DNA from: Actinomadura graeca
Lineage (GTDB): Bacteria > Actinomycetota > Actinomycetes > Streptosporangiales > Streptosporangiaceae
Length of the DNA stretch: 64,000 nucleotides
Assembly: GCF_019175365.1 (NCBI RefSeq)
Contig: NZ_CP059572.1
Location: forward strand, 7,130,001 to 7,194,000
Direction: 5' to 3'
Shown here: piece after piece, positions 16,889 to 24,867 of the stretch
How the letters are laid out: each line of letters starts with the position of its first letter
Numbering within the stretch: the stretch's first letter is position 1
Made by a program: the position numbers and the translations under genes
Notes under the pieces: model-generated
Told to the model about the DNA's origin: nothing
Databases searched by the model: none
What the model saw: the letters and a program-made list of their open reading frames with translations, nothing else

Positions 16889-17640
16889 GTCGCCTCGCCT
16901 CGTGTGAGCGTGATGGTGGTCCAGGCGCCGACATGGACGCGGTCCCCCTCGGACAGCGGCACCTCGACGTTGACCGGGATCGGCTCGGCCGATCCGTTGA
17001 CGCAGGTCCCGTTGGTGGAACCGGGGTCCACCAGCGTCCAGGTGCCGTCCGGCTTGGCCAGCAGGACCGCGTGGATGTGCGAGACGCCCGGGTCCTCGGG
17101 GGGATCGCGGAGGTCGATCTCGGGCGCGGACGGGTCGGACGAGCCGCGCCGCCCGATGCGGATCTGGTGCCCGGCGAGCGGGATGCGCCGCTCCGGGGCG
17201 TACGGGGGGAACGCCAGGGACACCGAGTCCGGCCCCTCTTCCGCGATGACCGCGTTGTAGTAGTCGCGGTCGGCGATCACGACGGCCGTCCACGCCGCGG
17301 CCCCCGGCGCCGACGTGCCTGACGCGGGCGGGCCCGCCGCGGACGGCGCGGATTCGGACCGGGCGGGAGGGACACGGCCGGGGGCCGCGGGCGCCGGGGT
17401 CGGCTTGCCTCCGCCGGTGGCGAAGTCATAGCCGCACTCCTCGCAGAAACGGTCGCTCGCGGGCGTCCCGCAGTCGGGGCAGGGCGTGCCGCCCGGCGGC
17501 CGGGCGGGCGGCGCCTGCGCGCCTCGGCCCGCGCCCGGCGCACCGCCCGGCGGGCCGGACGGGACGGAACCGACGCGTTCCCCGCACACGTCGCAGTAGT
17601 CGTCGGCCTGCGAGGCGTGGCCATTGGGGCAGGTCGCCAT
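16885..17640 (-). CDS. FHA-domain protein with two N-terminal zinc ribbons
   Basis: This 251-residue cytosolic protein starts with two short Cys-rich ribbons: Cys4, Cys16 and Cys19 (MATCPNGHASQADDYCDVCG), then CPDCG...FCEECG at Cys54/57 and Cys66/69. A Pro/Ala-rich linker leads to a C-terminal phosphothreonine-binding FHA domain with IRIGRRGSSDPSA, VSHIHAVLL and VDPGSTNGTCVNG. The ETTS phosphorylation motif of the PknG substrates GarA/OdhI is absent, so it is not a simple orthologue. Its start follows the VWA stop by two bases and its stop overlaps glnX. It probably docks phosphorylated partners of this operon. Confidence 0.85.
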   Translation of the reverse strand: MATCPNGHASQADDYCDVCGERVGSVPSGPPGGAPGAGRGAQAPPARPPGGTPCPDCGTPASDRFCEECGYDFATGGGKPTPAPAAPGRVPPARSESAPSAAGPPASGTSAPGAAAWTAVVIADRDYYNAVIAEEGPDSVSLAFPPYAPERRIPLAGHQIRIGRRGSSDPSAPEIDLRDPPEDPGVSHIHAVLLAKPDGTWTLVDPGSTNGTCVNGSAEPIPVNVEVPLSEGDRVHVGAWTTITLTRGEAT

Positions 17641-17642
17641 GC

Positions 17643-19007
17643 TCAGCCCTCGCCCCGGCGGGTGTGCACGGTCTCGTCCCGCCGGGTATGGACCGTCTCG
17701 TCCTTGCGGGTCCGGACGGTCTTGGTGGAGCGGGTGTCGAGCTGCATCTCGTCGGCCTTGTCCACGTTCCGCTTCAGCCGGACGGTCCCGGTGGCGGGGT
17801 CGACGACGTCCACGACCTTGCGCAGCATCGCGGTGATGGCGTCGTTGCCCGCCTCGTCCGCCAGCACGACGGCCCGTCCGAGCCGCGCGGTCGCGGTCTC
17901 GACGTCGCCGTCCTTGCGGGCCTGGAGCCCCTCCTGGATGACGGCGGCGAGCTCGGCCTGCCCGGTGTAGTGCGCGACCCGCGCGTTGATCCGGGTGGAC
18001 CGCGCCTCGTCGTCGGTCCACTGGGCGAGCACGTTCCCCGTCGCCAGGACCTGCGCCTCCTCCCCGGGCGCCCCCGGCACGACGAGCTTGACCCAGGCGG
18101 CGCGCAGCTCCTTGCCGACGTCGCCGGGCGGGACCTCCACGCAGACGTGGTAGTCGCGGCTCTCCGCGCCCCACGCGCCCAGCGGGTAGTCGCCCGCCTG
18201 CGGGGCGGACTCCACGCGCCGGACGGTCAGGTCCTCCACCGACGGCATGACCTGCTTGACGAACCGCAGCTTCGCCGTCTGCGGCGTCCAGACGCGCAGC
18301 GCGACGTCCGCGACGGCCTTGCCCATCGCGGCCTGCGTCATGGCCTGGAAGTCGGCGACGAGCCCGGCCGGGTCGGCGATGATGTCCACGCTGCCGAGCA
18401 GCGCCGAGGAGATCTTGCGCAGCTCGGCGACCTCCCAGTCGGTGCCGACGCCGCGGCAGTCGCAGACGAACCGGCCGCCGCAGCGGGTCAGGGCCGCGTC
18501 GAGCTCCTCCGGCGACTCGTGCTGGTTCTTGCCGTCGGTCAGCAGGATCGCGTGCCGGATGCCGCCCGGCCGGGCGTCGAACAGCTGGTCGGCCAGCCGC
18601 AGCCACGACCCGATCGCGGTGCCGCCGGACGCCCGGAGCCCGCTCAGCGCCTGCTTCGCCAGCCGCCGGGTCTCCTCGCCCGCCGGGACGAGCCCGCCCT
18701 GCTGGGGGAACACCATCGCGGCGTTGTTGGAGCCGGAGACGACGGCGAAGTGGACGCCGTCGCGGAGCGTGTCGACCGCGGTCTGGGCCGCCGCGATGGC
18801 CGCGCGCAGCTTGGTGTCGGGATAGGACATCGACCCCGACGTGTCGATGATGATGACCTCGGAGGCGTCCGCGGACGGCGCGGCGGCCGGCCCGCCGCCG
18901 CCGGGGGAGTCCGCCTCCACCGACACGATGGCGTGCACCTCACGGCCGCCCTCGGGCAGGAACTTGTTCTGGTCGATCTTGATCGTGAACTGCGGCTGGT
19001 CGCTCAT
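17643..19007 (-). CDS. VWA-domain protein
   Basis: The 454-residue product has a von Willebrand factor A domain with an intact metal-dependent adhesion site (IIIDTSGSMS at about 52-61, then ATAIGSWLRL-type and LLTDGKNQ segments). A beta-rich region and a C-terminal helical part with a short repeat (DETVHTRR twice) follow. There is no signal peptide, so this is a cytosolic VWA protein, a class that often works with kinases or chaperone-like ATPases. It begins three bases after the PP2C stop and ends two bases before the FHA gene, firmly inside the kinase operon. The Thr-rich repeat tail could be a phosphorylation target; that is inference. Confidence 0.85.
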   Translation of the reverse strand: MSDQPQFTIKIDQNKFLPEGGREVHAIVSVEADSPGGGGPAAAPSADASEVIIIDTSGSMSYPDTKLRAAIAAAQTAVDTLRDGVHFAVVSGSNNAAMVFPQQGGLVPAGEETRRLAKQALSGLRASGGTAIGSWLRLADQLFDARPGGIRHAILLTDGKNQHESPEELDAALTRCGGRFVCDCRGVGTDWEVAELRKISSALLGSVDIIADPAGLVADFQAMTQAAMGKAVADVALRVWTPQTAKLRFVKQVMPSVEDLTVRRVESAPQAGDYPLGAWGAESRDYHVCVEVPPGDVGKELRAAWVKLVVPGAPGEEAQVLATGNVLAQWTDDEARSTRINARVAHYTGQAELAAVIQEGLQARKDGDVETATARLGRAVVLADEAGNDAITAMLRKVVDVVDPATGTVRLKRNVDKADEMQLDTRSTKTVRTRKDETVHTRRDETVHTRRGEG

Positions 19008-19010
19008 CGG

Positions 19011-20288
19011 TCATGCTCCGGGCTCGGGGGTCGGGGGGCTCGGGGTCGGGAGGGGAGGCGGGACGGGGATCACGGCGACCGTGATGTTGTCGCGCCCGCC
19101 CGCGTCGAGGGCGTGGCGGACCAGCGCCCGGGCCGTGCCGAGCGGGTCGGCGGACGGGTCCGCGGCGGGGTCGGCGGCCGGCCCGGACAGCAGCGCCGCG
19201 AGGTCGGTGGCCCGCGGGAAGTAGTTCCACAGGCCGTCGCTGCAGACCAGCAGCGTGCCCGGACCCGACGGGCGGAACGTCGCCACGTGCGGGAGGACCT
19301 CCTCGGCGTCCGCGCCCAGCCAGGCGGTGATGACGTGCGCGTTCGGATGCGCCTCCGCCTCGGCCTCGGTCAGCGCGCCCTGCGCCACCATGATCGCCGC
19401 CCAGGAGTCGTCCTCGGTGAGCTGCCGGGAGGGACCCAGCGCGCCCATGTCGCCGGTGTCGAGGTCGGCCGTGTCGATGTCGGACAGGGCGAACTCCGCG
19501 GTGTCGGGGCCGTCGCCGTCGCCGTCGCCGTCCGTCCCGCCGGGCCCGGCCGGTGCCAGCCAGTAGGCGCGGCTGTCGCCGACCCAGCCGACGGTCAGGG
19601 ACCCGTCCCGCGTCACCGCCGACACGTACGTGCACGACGGCGCCTCATGCGGCGATCCCGCCAGTGCGGCGACGGCCTCGGCCGCCTTCAGCGCGGCGGT
19701 GCGGGTGGCGTCCTCGGCGTCCGTACCGGCGTCCAGGAGTGCCGCCAGCTCGGCGGCGCCGGTCTCGGCCGCCCTGCGCGAGGCGTCCTCGGGGTGCGGC
19801 GAGGATCCCACGCCGTCCGACACCACGGCCGCGATCCCGGAGGCGTGCCGGACGAGCGCGATCGCATCCTCGTTGCGCGGGTAGCGCAGCCCCCGGTCGC
19901 TGACGCCCGCGGCGGCGACGCGCCGCCGTCCGTTCGCCGACCCGGGCGCCGTCGCGGGGGCGGGCAGCTCGATCTCGACGTGGTCGCGGCCGGCGGGCTG
20001 CCGGAGGCCGCACGTCTCGCAGTAGCCGTCGCCGTCGATCGCCGTCCCGCCGCACTCGGCGCACGGCCCGGCGGACGCCACGCGGCGCGGACGGGTCGAG
20101 GCGGAGCCCTGCCTCATGGTCAGGCCCGCGCGCGACGCCGGCGTGAGGGCGCCCGGCGCGGTCTCGGGCGCGGAGCCGTCCAGGCGGTGCCCGCACTCCT
20201 CGCAGAACCGCTCCCCGGCGTACACGATCTCGCCGCATCCAGGGCACGACAGCTCCGCCGGCTTGGCGCCCGCCTGCTCGCCGCTCAC
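19011..20288 (-). CDS. PP2C-type Ser/Thr phosphatase with two zinc ribbons
   Basis: The 425-residue protein has two N-terminal ribbons (Cys15/18/29/32 and Cys76/79/90/93; CPGCG...FCEECG and CAECG...YCETCG). The PPM/PP2C catalytic domain follows, with RYPRNEDA, VVSDGVGSSP, GWVGDSRAYWL, LLVCSDGLWNY and GGRDNITVAVI, so all the acidic metal ligands of the family appear present. An acidic insertion (GTDGDGDGDGPDTAEF) splits the domain. GTG at 20288 overlaps the pknG stop (GTGA). Co-translation with PknG makes it the likely opposing phosphatase. Confidence 0.9.
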   Translation of the reverse strand: MSGEQAGAKPAELSCPGCGEIVYAGERFCEECGHRLDGSAPETAPGALTPASRAGLTMRQGSASTRPRRVASAGPCAECGGTAIDGDGYCETCGLRQPAGRDHVEIELPAPATAPGSANGRRRVAAAGVSDRGLRYPRNEDAIALVRHASGIAAVVSDGVGSSPHPEDASRRAAETGAAELAALLDAGTDAEDATRTAALKAAEAVAALAGSPHEAPSCTYVSAVTRDGSLTVGWVGDSRAYWLAPAGPGGTDGDGDGDGPDTAEFALSDIDTADLDTGDMGALGPSRQLTEDDSWAAIMVAQGALTEAEAEAHPNAHVITAWLGADAEEVLPHVATFRPSGPGTLLVCSDGLWNYFPRATDLAALLSGPAADPAADPSADPLGTARALVRHALDAGGRDNITVAVIPVPPPLPTPSPPTPEPGA

Positions 20289-22807
20289 AGCAGCGTCCTC
20301 GGGCGGACGGTGTTGGCGGCGTCGATGAGCAGCCGGCACTCGTCGCGATCGCGGGTGAGCCGCGCCAGCTCCCGGTAGGTCCGCTCCAGCAGGCCGCGCA
20401 GCGGCGCCTCGGCGAGCTGGGCGCCGAGCAGCGCGCCGCCGCGCGTCCCCCCGCCCGCGCCGGGCCCGTCGACGAGCCAGTCCAGGGCCGCCTCCAGCAC
20501 CTCGGCGGCGAGCCGGTCGCGGCGCTCGCCGTCCAGGCGCAGGCCGGTGAGCCGGTCGCCCGCGGCGACGAGGTCGGCCGCGGTGAGGTCGGCGGCGGGA
20601 CGTCCCCGCACCGCCGTGGCGACCGCCGCGATCTGCGCCGGCACGTACCGGATGGAGGTCTCCGGGACCGAGTCGAGGGCGGCCACGGCGCCGCCGTGGT
20701 CACCCGCGGCCAGGTGCATGCGCGCGATGCCGAACGCCGCGCCGATGTAGTTCTGGTCGGTGCGCCAGACGAGCTCGTACAGCCGGACGGCCTCCGCCGG
20801 GGCGCTCTGCTCGCGGCAGTAGGCGAGCGCCAGCTTCGGCGCCGCCTCGCCGGGCAGCCGCTGGTAGAGCCGGTCGAAGCGGGCGCCGGCCTCGTCCACG
20901 CGGCCCTCGGCGAGGATCGCGACCGCGCGGGCCCACTCGATCCGCCAGTCGTCGGGACGTTCCAGGGCCAGCTCGTCCAGGAGGGCCGCCGCGTCCTGGA
21001 ACGCGCCCAGCTCGACCTTCACGCGGGCGAGCGCCAGGCGGACCTCGTGCGTCCGCTCCGGGGCGGTCGCGATGGCGGCGGCGAGCTGCTCGGGGTCCAG
21101 CGCGGTCAGCCCGGCCAGGAACCCGGCGGCCGGGTCGTCCCGGTCGGCGAGCGGCACCGGCAGCGCCGCGGCGGCCGTCGCCGGGGGGACGGGCGGGAGC
21201 GCCGCCGTGCCGTCGCCCGGCCCGCCCGGGTCGCCGGCCGCTCCGGCCGCGCCCGCGGCGAACCGCTCGGGTCCGAACAGCGTGGACGGCGCGGGCCGCG
21301 GCACGCCGTCTTCGGCCGCCAGCACCTCCCGCAGCACGCCGGTGAGCTGCTCGGCCATCTCCGCCGCGTCCTGGAACCGCTGCGCCGGGTCCTTGTGCGT
21401 GGCGCGGCGCAGGAACCGGTCGAACGACTCGAACCGCTGGAGCAGCGGCACCTCCGCGCGCGGAGGCAGGCTGTCGGCGTACGCCCGGGTGTAGCCCTTG
21501 AACGGGAAGCTGAGCACGGCCAGCGCCCGGCCGACCGTGTACAGGTCCGAGGTGATGGACGGGCCCACGTCGGCGATCTCGGGGGCCTGGTAGCCGACCG
21601 TCCCGTAGATGGCGCCGTCCTGGTCCTCCAGCCGCCGCACGCCGCCGAGGTCGATGAGCCGCAGCTGCTCCTCGGACTGGATGACGTTGTCCGGCTTGAA
21701 GTCGCAGTAGACGAGGCCCTGCGCGTGCAGGTAGTCGAACGCGCGCAGCACCTCCAGCGCGTACGCGATGGCCTGCGCGACCGGCAGCGCCTCCTCGCCG
21801 GAGTCGCTGCGCCGCTGGAGCAGGATGTCCTTGAGCGACTGCCCGCCGACGTACTCCATGACGATGTAGCCGTCGCCGTCGTGCTCGACGAAGTTGTAGA
21901 TCTTGACGATGTTGGGGTGCTCGACCTCGGCGAGGAAGGCGCGCTCGGCCTTGGCCGCCTCTATGGCGTCGGCGTCGCCGCTGTCCAGCAGGCCCTTCAG
22001 CACCACCCACCGGTCGCTGACGTTCCTGTCCTTGGCCAGGTAGATCCAGCCGAGCCCGCCGTGGGCGAGGCATCCCAGCACGCCGTACTGGCCGCCGACC
22101 AGGTCGCCGGGGCCGAGCTTCGGCGTGAAGGAGAACGCGGCGCGGCACTTCGGGCAGTAGCCCTCCGTCCGGCCGGGCCTGTCGCCGCGGCTGCGGCCGA
22201 CGGGCTCGCCGCAGCTGCTGCAGAAGCGCTTGCCCTCGGCGACCTGGGGATCGCGCATCACCGCCGTGGACGGGTCCCGGTACGGGACGCGAGGCACCTC
22301 GACGAGCCCGGCGCCGAGCATCCCGCGGCGGCCGGACGAGCGCGAGGACCCGGTGCGCGTGCTGCCCGTCCGTCCGGTGGAGCCGGTGGAACCGCTGCCC
22401 ACCGTGCCGCCGGAGGTCGCGCCCGAGGACGCCTGGGCCGAGGGCGGTGAGCCGCACACGTCGCAGTAGCCGTCCACGACGGTGCCGGAGCAGCCCCCCT
22501 GACGGCATCGGCCGTCCGGTGCCGACGCGGGCGGAGTGGTCACCGGGGGCCTCGGCGCCGGGACGTGCGCGGCCGGGACGTGCGCGGCGGGGGCGTTCGC
22601 CGAGGCGCTCACCACCGGGGGAGAGCCGCAGATGTCGCAGTAGCCGTCCACGATCGTGCCCGTGCAGCCCGGCTGGGCGCAGGCGGACGGCGCCGACGGG
22701 CCGGCGGAGGAAGGGGGAGGCGGGCTCGACGCGGCCGACATGCCGCATACGACGCAGTAGCCGCCGTCGATGGTTCCGGTACAGCCCGGCGCGGTGCACT
22801 GGCTCAA
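20285..22807 (-). CDS. pknG: PknG-type Ser/Thr kinase with triple zinc-ribbon N-terminus
   Basis: The 840-residue soluble kinase begins with three near-identical ribbons (Cys4/9/18/21, Cys43/48/57/60, Cys101/106/115/118; pattern GCxGTIxxGYCxxCG). A rubredoxin-like site follows (Cys196/199/218/221), then the kinase domain (catalytic Lys271; VYCDFKPDN with Asp369; metal-binding DLG at 386-388). A TPR-rich C-terminus extends from about residue 620. Rubredoxin-kinase-TPR order and the missing HRD arginine are hallmarks of PknG, which senses redox and amino acid status and phosphorylates FHA regulators of 2-oxoglutarate metabolism. The start is TTG at 22807, overlapping the preceding stop (TTGA). 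Mycobacterial PknG lacks the triple ribbon. Confidence 0.9.
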   Translation of the reverse strand: MSQCTAPGCTGTIDGGYCVVCGMSAASSPPPPSSAGPSAPSACAQPGCTGTIVDGYCDICGSPPVVSASANAPAAHVPAAHVPAPRPPVTTPPASAPDGRCRQGGCSGTVVDGYCDVCGSPPSAQASSGATSGGTVGSGSTGSTGRTGSTRTGSSRSSGRRGMLGAGLVEVPRVPYRDPSTAVMRDPQVAEGKRFCSSCGEPVGRSRGDRPGRTEGYCPKCRAAFSFTPKLGPGDLVGGQYGVLGCLAHGGLGWIYLAKDRNVSDRWVVLKGLLDSGDADAIEAAKAERAFLAEVEHPNIVKIYNFVEHDGDGYIVMEYVGGQSLKDILLQRRSDSGEEALPVAQAIAYALEVLRAFDYLHAQGLVYCDFKPDNVIQSEEQLRLIDLGGVRRLEDQDGAIYGTVGYQAPEIADVGPSITSDLYTVGRALAVLSFPFKGYTRAYADSLPPRAEVPLLQRFESFDRFLRRATHKDPAQRFQDAAEMAEQLTGVLREVLAAEDGVPRPAPSTLFGPERFAAGAAGAAGDPGGPGDGTAALPPVPPATAAAALPVPLADRDDPAAGFLAGLTALDPEQLAAAIATAPERTHEVRLALARVKVELGAFQDAAALLDELALERPDDWRIEWARAVAILAEGRVDEAGARFDRLYQRLPGEAAPKLALAYCREQSAPAEAVRLYELVWRTDQNYIGAAFGIARMHLAAGDHGGAVAALDSVPETSIRYVPAQIAAVATAVRGRPAADLTAADLVAAGDRLTGLRLDGERRDRLAAEVLEAALDWLVDGPGAGGGTRGGALLGAQLAEAPLRGLLERTYRELARLTRDRDECRLLIDAANTVRPRTLL

Positions 22808-24000
22808 CGCTCCGCTCCCTTCGTCCGCGAGGTGATGGTCTTCTGGTAATCCGACAACGTCACGGTGGCCTTCCTGAGATCGCACGGCGACGACCACAGC
22901 AGCCCGCGCGCACGTTCGTAGATCTCCGCCAGCCCGGAGTCCTCCGCGAGGCCGAGCCTGGCGGCCTTCGCCCGGTACCCCTCCAACCGGCCGCGCAGTT
23001 CCTCGCGCCTGTCCAGCAGCCCCTGGATCACGCGGGCGGTGTCGCGCGCCTCGCCGAGCGCGGCGTCCGCCGCACGCTCCAGGCCCGTCACCCGCTCGGC
23101 GAGGGCGTCCCAGGCACCGCCCTGCCGCAGCGCGGCGAGCCGGTCGGCGAGAGCGGCCGAGACGACGGGCACCTCCGGCACGGCGGGTGCGGCGATCTTG
23201 GCGATGACGGCGTCGCGGCGGGCGAGCGCCTCCGCCTCGGCCTCGCGCAGCCTTTCCAGGACGTCCGCGACACCGCGGATCCGGTCGTCGAATCCGGTGC
23301 GCAGCCGGTCCGCCTCCTCCAGCCCGCGCCGGACGGCGGTGAGCGAGGCGTGCAGGGCGTCCAGCCGCGCGGTGTCGGCGCGCCCGTCACTGGTCAGGCC
23401 CATCGGATCGGAGCGGACGGCCGCGGCGGCCGCCGCCAGCTCCGCGACCAGGCCGTCGAGCCCGGGGTCGGCCCCGCCCAGCGTCTCCCGCAGCGCCACC
23501 GCCGCCCGCCGCTCGGCCTCGACCTCGGCCAGCCTGGACAGCAGCGCCGACCAGACCGCGTCCACGGCGGCGACCGACCGCGCGGCCTCCTCGTACAGCG
23601 GAGTCATCCGTTCCACCGCGGCCTGGAGTGTCAGCCTTTCGCCGGACGGGGCGGACAGCAGCGTCCGCCGCTCCAGCGGGACCTCCTCGGCGGGCAGCTC
23701 CACCGAGGGACCCGCGAGCAGCCACGTCAGCCGCGCGAGCTGCTCCTGGCCCGGTCTGGGCTGCCGTGCCCTCAGCTCCTCCGCGGCGCCGAGCACCCGC
23801 CCGTACAGGTCGAACAGGGCCCACAGCTCCGACACGCGGGACTGCACACCGGCCTGGACGCGCCGCGTTTCACCGTCCACGGCCGCTCCCTTGAGCAGCC
23901 GGTACCCCGGGTGGTCCTCCAGCTCCAGCAGGGCGGAACCGATGCGCTCCTTCTCGTCCCGCAGATGCGCCAGGGCCCGGTCGGCCTCGTCCCGGCTCAT
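22804..24000 (-). CDS. Coiled-coil protein, first gene of the pknG operon
   Basis: This 398-residue, Ala/Glu/Arg/Leu-rich protein is almost entirely helical, with no membrane segment or signal. The C-terminal part (LGLAEDSGLAEIYERARGLL, SPCDLRKATVTLSDYQKTIT) is the most distinctive. ATG at 24000 follows AGGGAG; a TTG at 24024 is less likely. Its TGA overlaps the TTG start of pknG, so kinase translation probably depends on it. I do not know the family. Its position at the head of the operon suggests a partner or scaffold for PknG. Confidence 0.65.
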   Translation of the reverse strand: MSRDEADRALAHLRDEKERIGSALLELEDHPGYRLLKGAAVDGETRRVQAGVQSRVSELWALFDLYGRVLGAAEELRARQPRPGQEQLARLTWLLAGPSVELPAEEVPLERRTLLSAPSGERLTLQAAVERMTPLYEEAARSVAAVDAVWSALLSRLAEVEAERRAAVALRETLGGADPGLDGLVAELAAAAAAVRSDPMGLTSDGRADTARLDALHASLTAVRRGLEEADRLRTGFDDRIRGVADVLERLREAEAEALARRDAVIAKIAAPAVPEVPVVSAALADRLAALRQGGAWDALAERVTGLERAADAALGEARDTARVIQGLLDRREELRGRLEGYRAKAARLGLAEDSGLAEIYERARGLLWSSPCDLRKATVTLSDYQKTITSRTKGAER

Positions 24001-24204
24001 CGGCGGGCGCTCCCTCTCATTCAAGCCGACCCCGCAACCGACCCAAGTCCGCCCCCGATTCCCCCGTGTAGAGCCCGTTTTGGGGATCAGTTTTCCCCAT
24101 GCGCCACCATCGGCTCAAGGCCGGGGCCCAGGACGCTGTCGCGCTGCGTCACATGACCCTCGCGGAAGCTCCACAATGTCGGTGCTCGAACGTATGATCG
24201 AACC

Positions 24205-24693
24205 ATGGCGAACGTTGCGACGCACCCCGACACCGCGCTCACCACCGCCGAGATCGCCGCCCTCGCGCTCTCCCTGGCGCACCTCGGCGCCGGCCCCCAG
24301 GCCACCACCGCGCGCCGCGCCCTGCGCACCCTCCTCGACGACGCCGCGCAGGACGACGTCGTCACCGCTACCCTGGCCACCCTCACCGAGCCCCTGGACG
24401 CCTCGACCTCCGACCGGGCCCGCGTCATCGCCGCGGCCATCACCGAGCACCGCGTCGTCCGGCTCTGCTACGGCGACGCGGGCGCGAACGTCACGATCCG
24501 CGAGGTCGAGCCCGTCACCTGCCTCGTGCACCGCGACCACTGGTACCTCGTCGGCTGGTGCCGGATGCGCCGGGGCGTGCGCGCCTTCCGCTTCGACCGC
24601 GTCCTGGCCGTCGAGTCCACCGGCCTCCTCGCCCGCCCCCGCCGCGCCGACCGCTACCTTCCCTTCCAGCGCAGGACCCGGCCGGCGGCCTAG
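24205..24693 (+). CDS. Stand-alone WYL-domain protein
   Basis: The 162-residue protein consists of a short helical N-terminus and one WYL domain (VVRLCYGDAGANVTIREVEP, then HRDHWYLVGWCRMRRGVRAF and RFDRV), including the Trp-Tyr-Leu signature. WYL domains sense nucleic acid or nucleotide ligands and normally follow an HTH. No HTH is visible here and the length is about half that of YafY-type regulators, so it is either a minimal sensor or a remnant. A TATGAT -10 box at 24193-24198 lies 6 bases before the ATG, indicating a leaderless mRNA. It is divergent from the pknG operon. Confidence 0.8.
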   Translation: MANVATHPDTALTTAEIAALALSLAHLGAGPQATTARRALRTLLDDAAQDDVVTATLATLTEPLDASTSDRARVIAAAITEHRVVRLCYGDAGANVTIREVEPVTCLVHRDHWYLVGWCRMRRGVRAFRFDRVLAVESTGLLARPRRADRYLPFQRRTRPAA

Positions 24694-24820
24694 AGCAGGC
24701 CGCTGACCCAGAGCAGGACCGCTCGGCGCCCTCGTCCACCAGTGCTCGCGCGGCGGCCAGGCCCAGCCCGCCGCTGGCCGCCGCGACCGGGGAGCGCCGC
24801 CCCCTCGGTCCCAGATCCAC
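24690..24820 (-). pseudogene. Remnant of a short-chain dehydrogenase (SDR) gene
   Basis: On the minus strand, from a GTG at 24820, the frame reads MDLGPRGRRSPVAAASGGLG and continues LAAARALVDEGAE. This is the nucleotide-binding start of an SDR enzyme of the type VAAASGGLGLAAARALV. After GAE the match breaks: shifting frame by one base gives AVLLWVSGLL and then a stop. Only about 40 residues remain of the usual 250. It sits between the WYL gene and the YbdK-type ligase gene and even overlaps the last codon of the WYL gene. I read it as a decayed fragment left by deletion. Confidence 0.5.
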
Positions 24821-24867
24821 CAGCCGAAGGCCGGCCCGCGCGCTCCGTGACGGCCCGGGCGGGGCGC

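Noticed and set aside
16885..17640. Assignment of the FHA protein as GarA/OdhI
   Set aside because: It has an FHA domain and sits with PknG, but it lacks the N-terminal ETTS phosphorylation motif and has two zinc ribbons instead.
17664..20378. A 904-codon open frame on the plus strand opposite the VWA, PP2C and FHA genes
   Set aside because: It is an antisense shadow of high-GC coding DNA, with composition rich in Arg/Gly/Val and no family signature. The minus-strand genes have clear domains.
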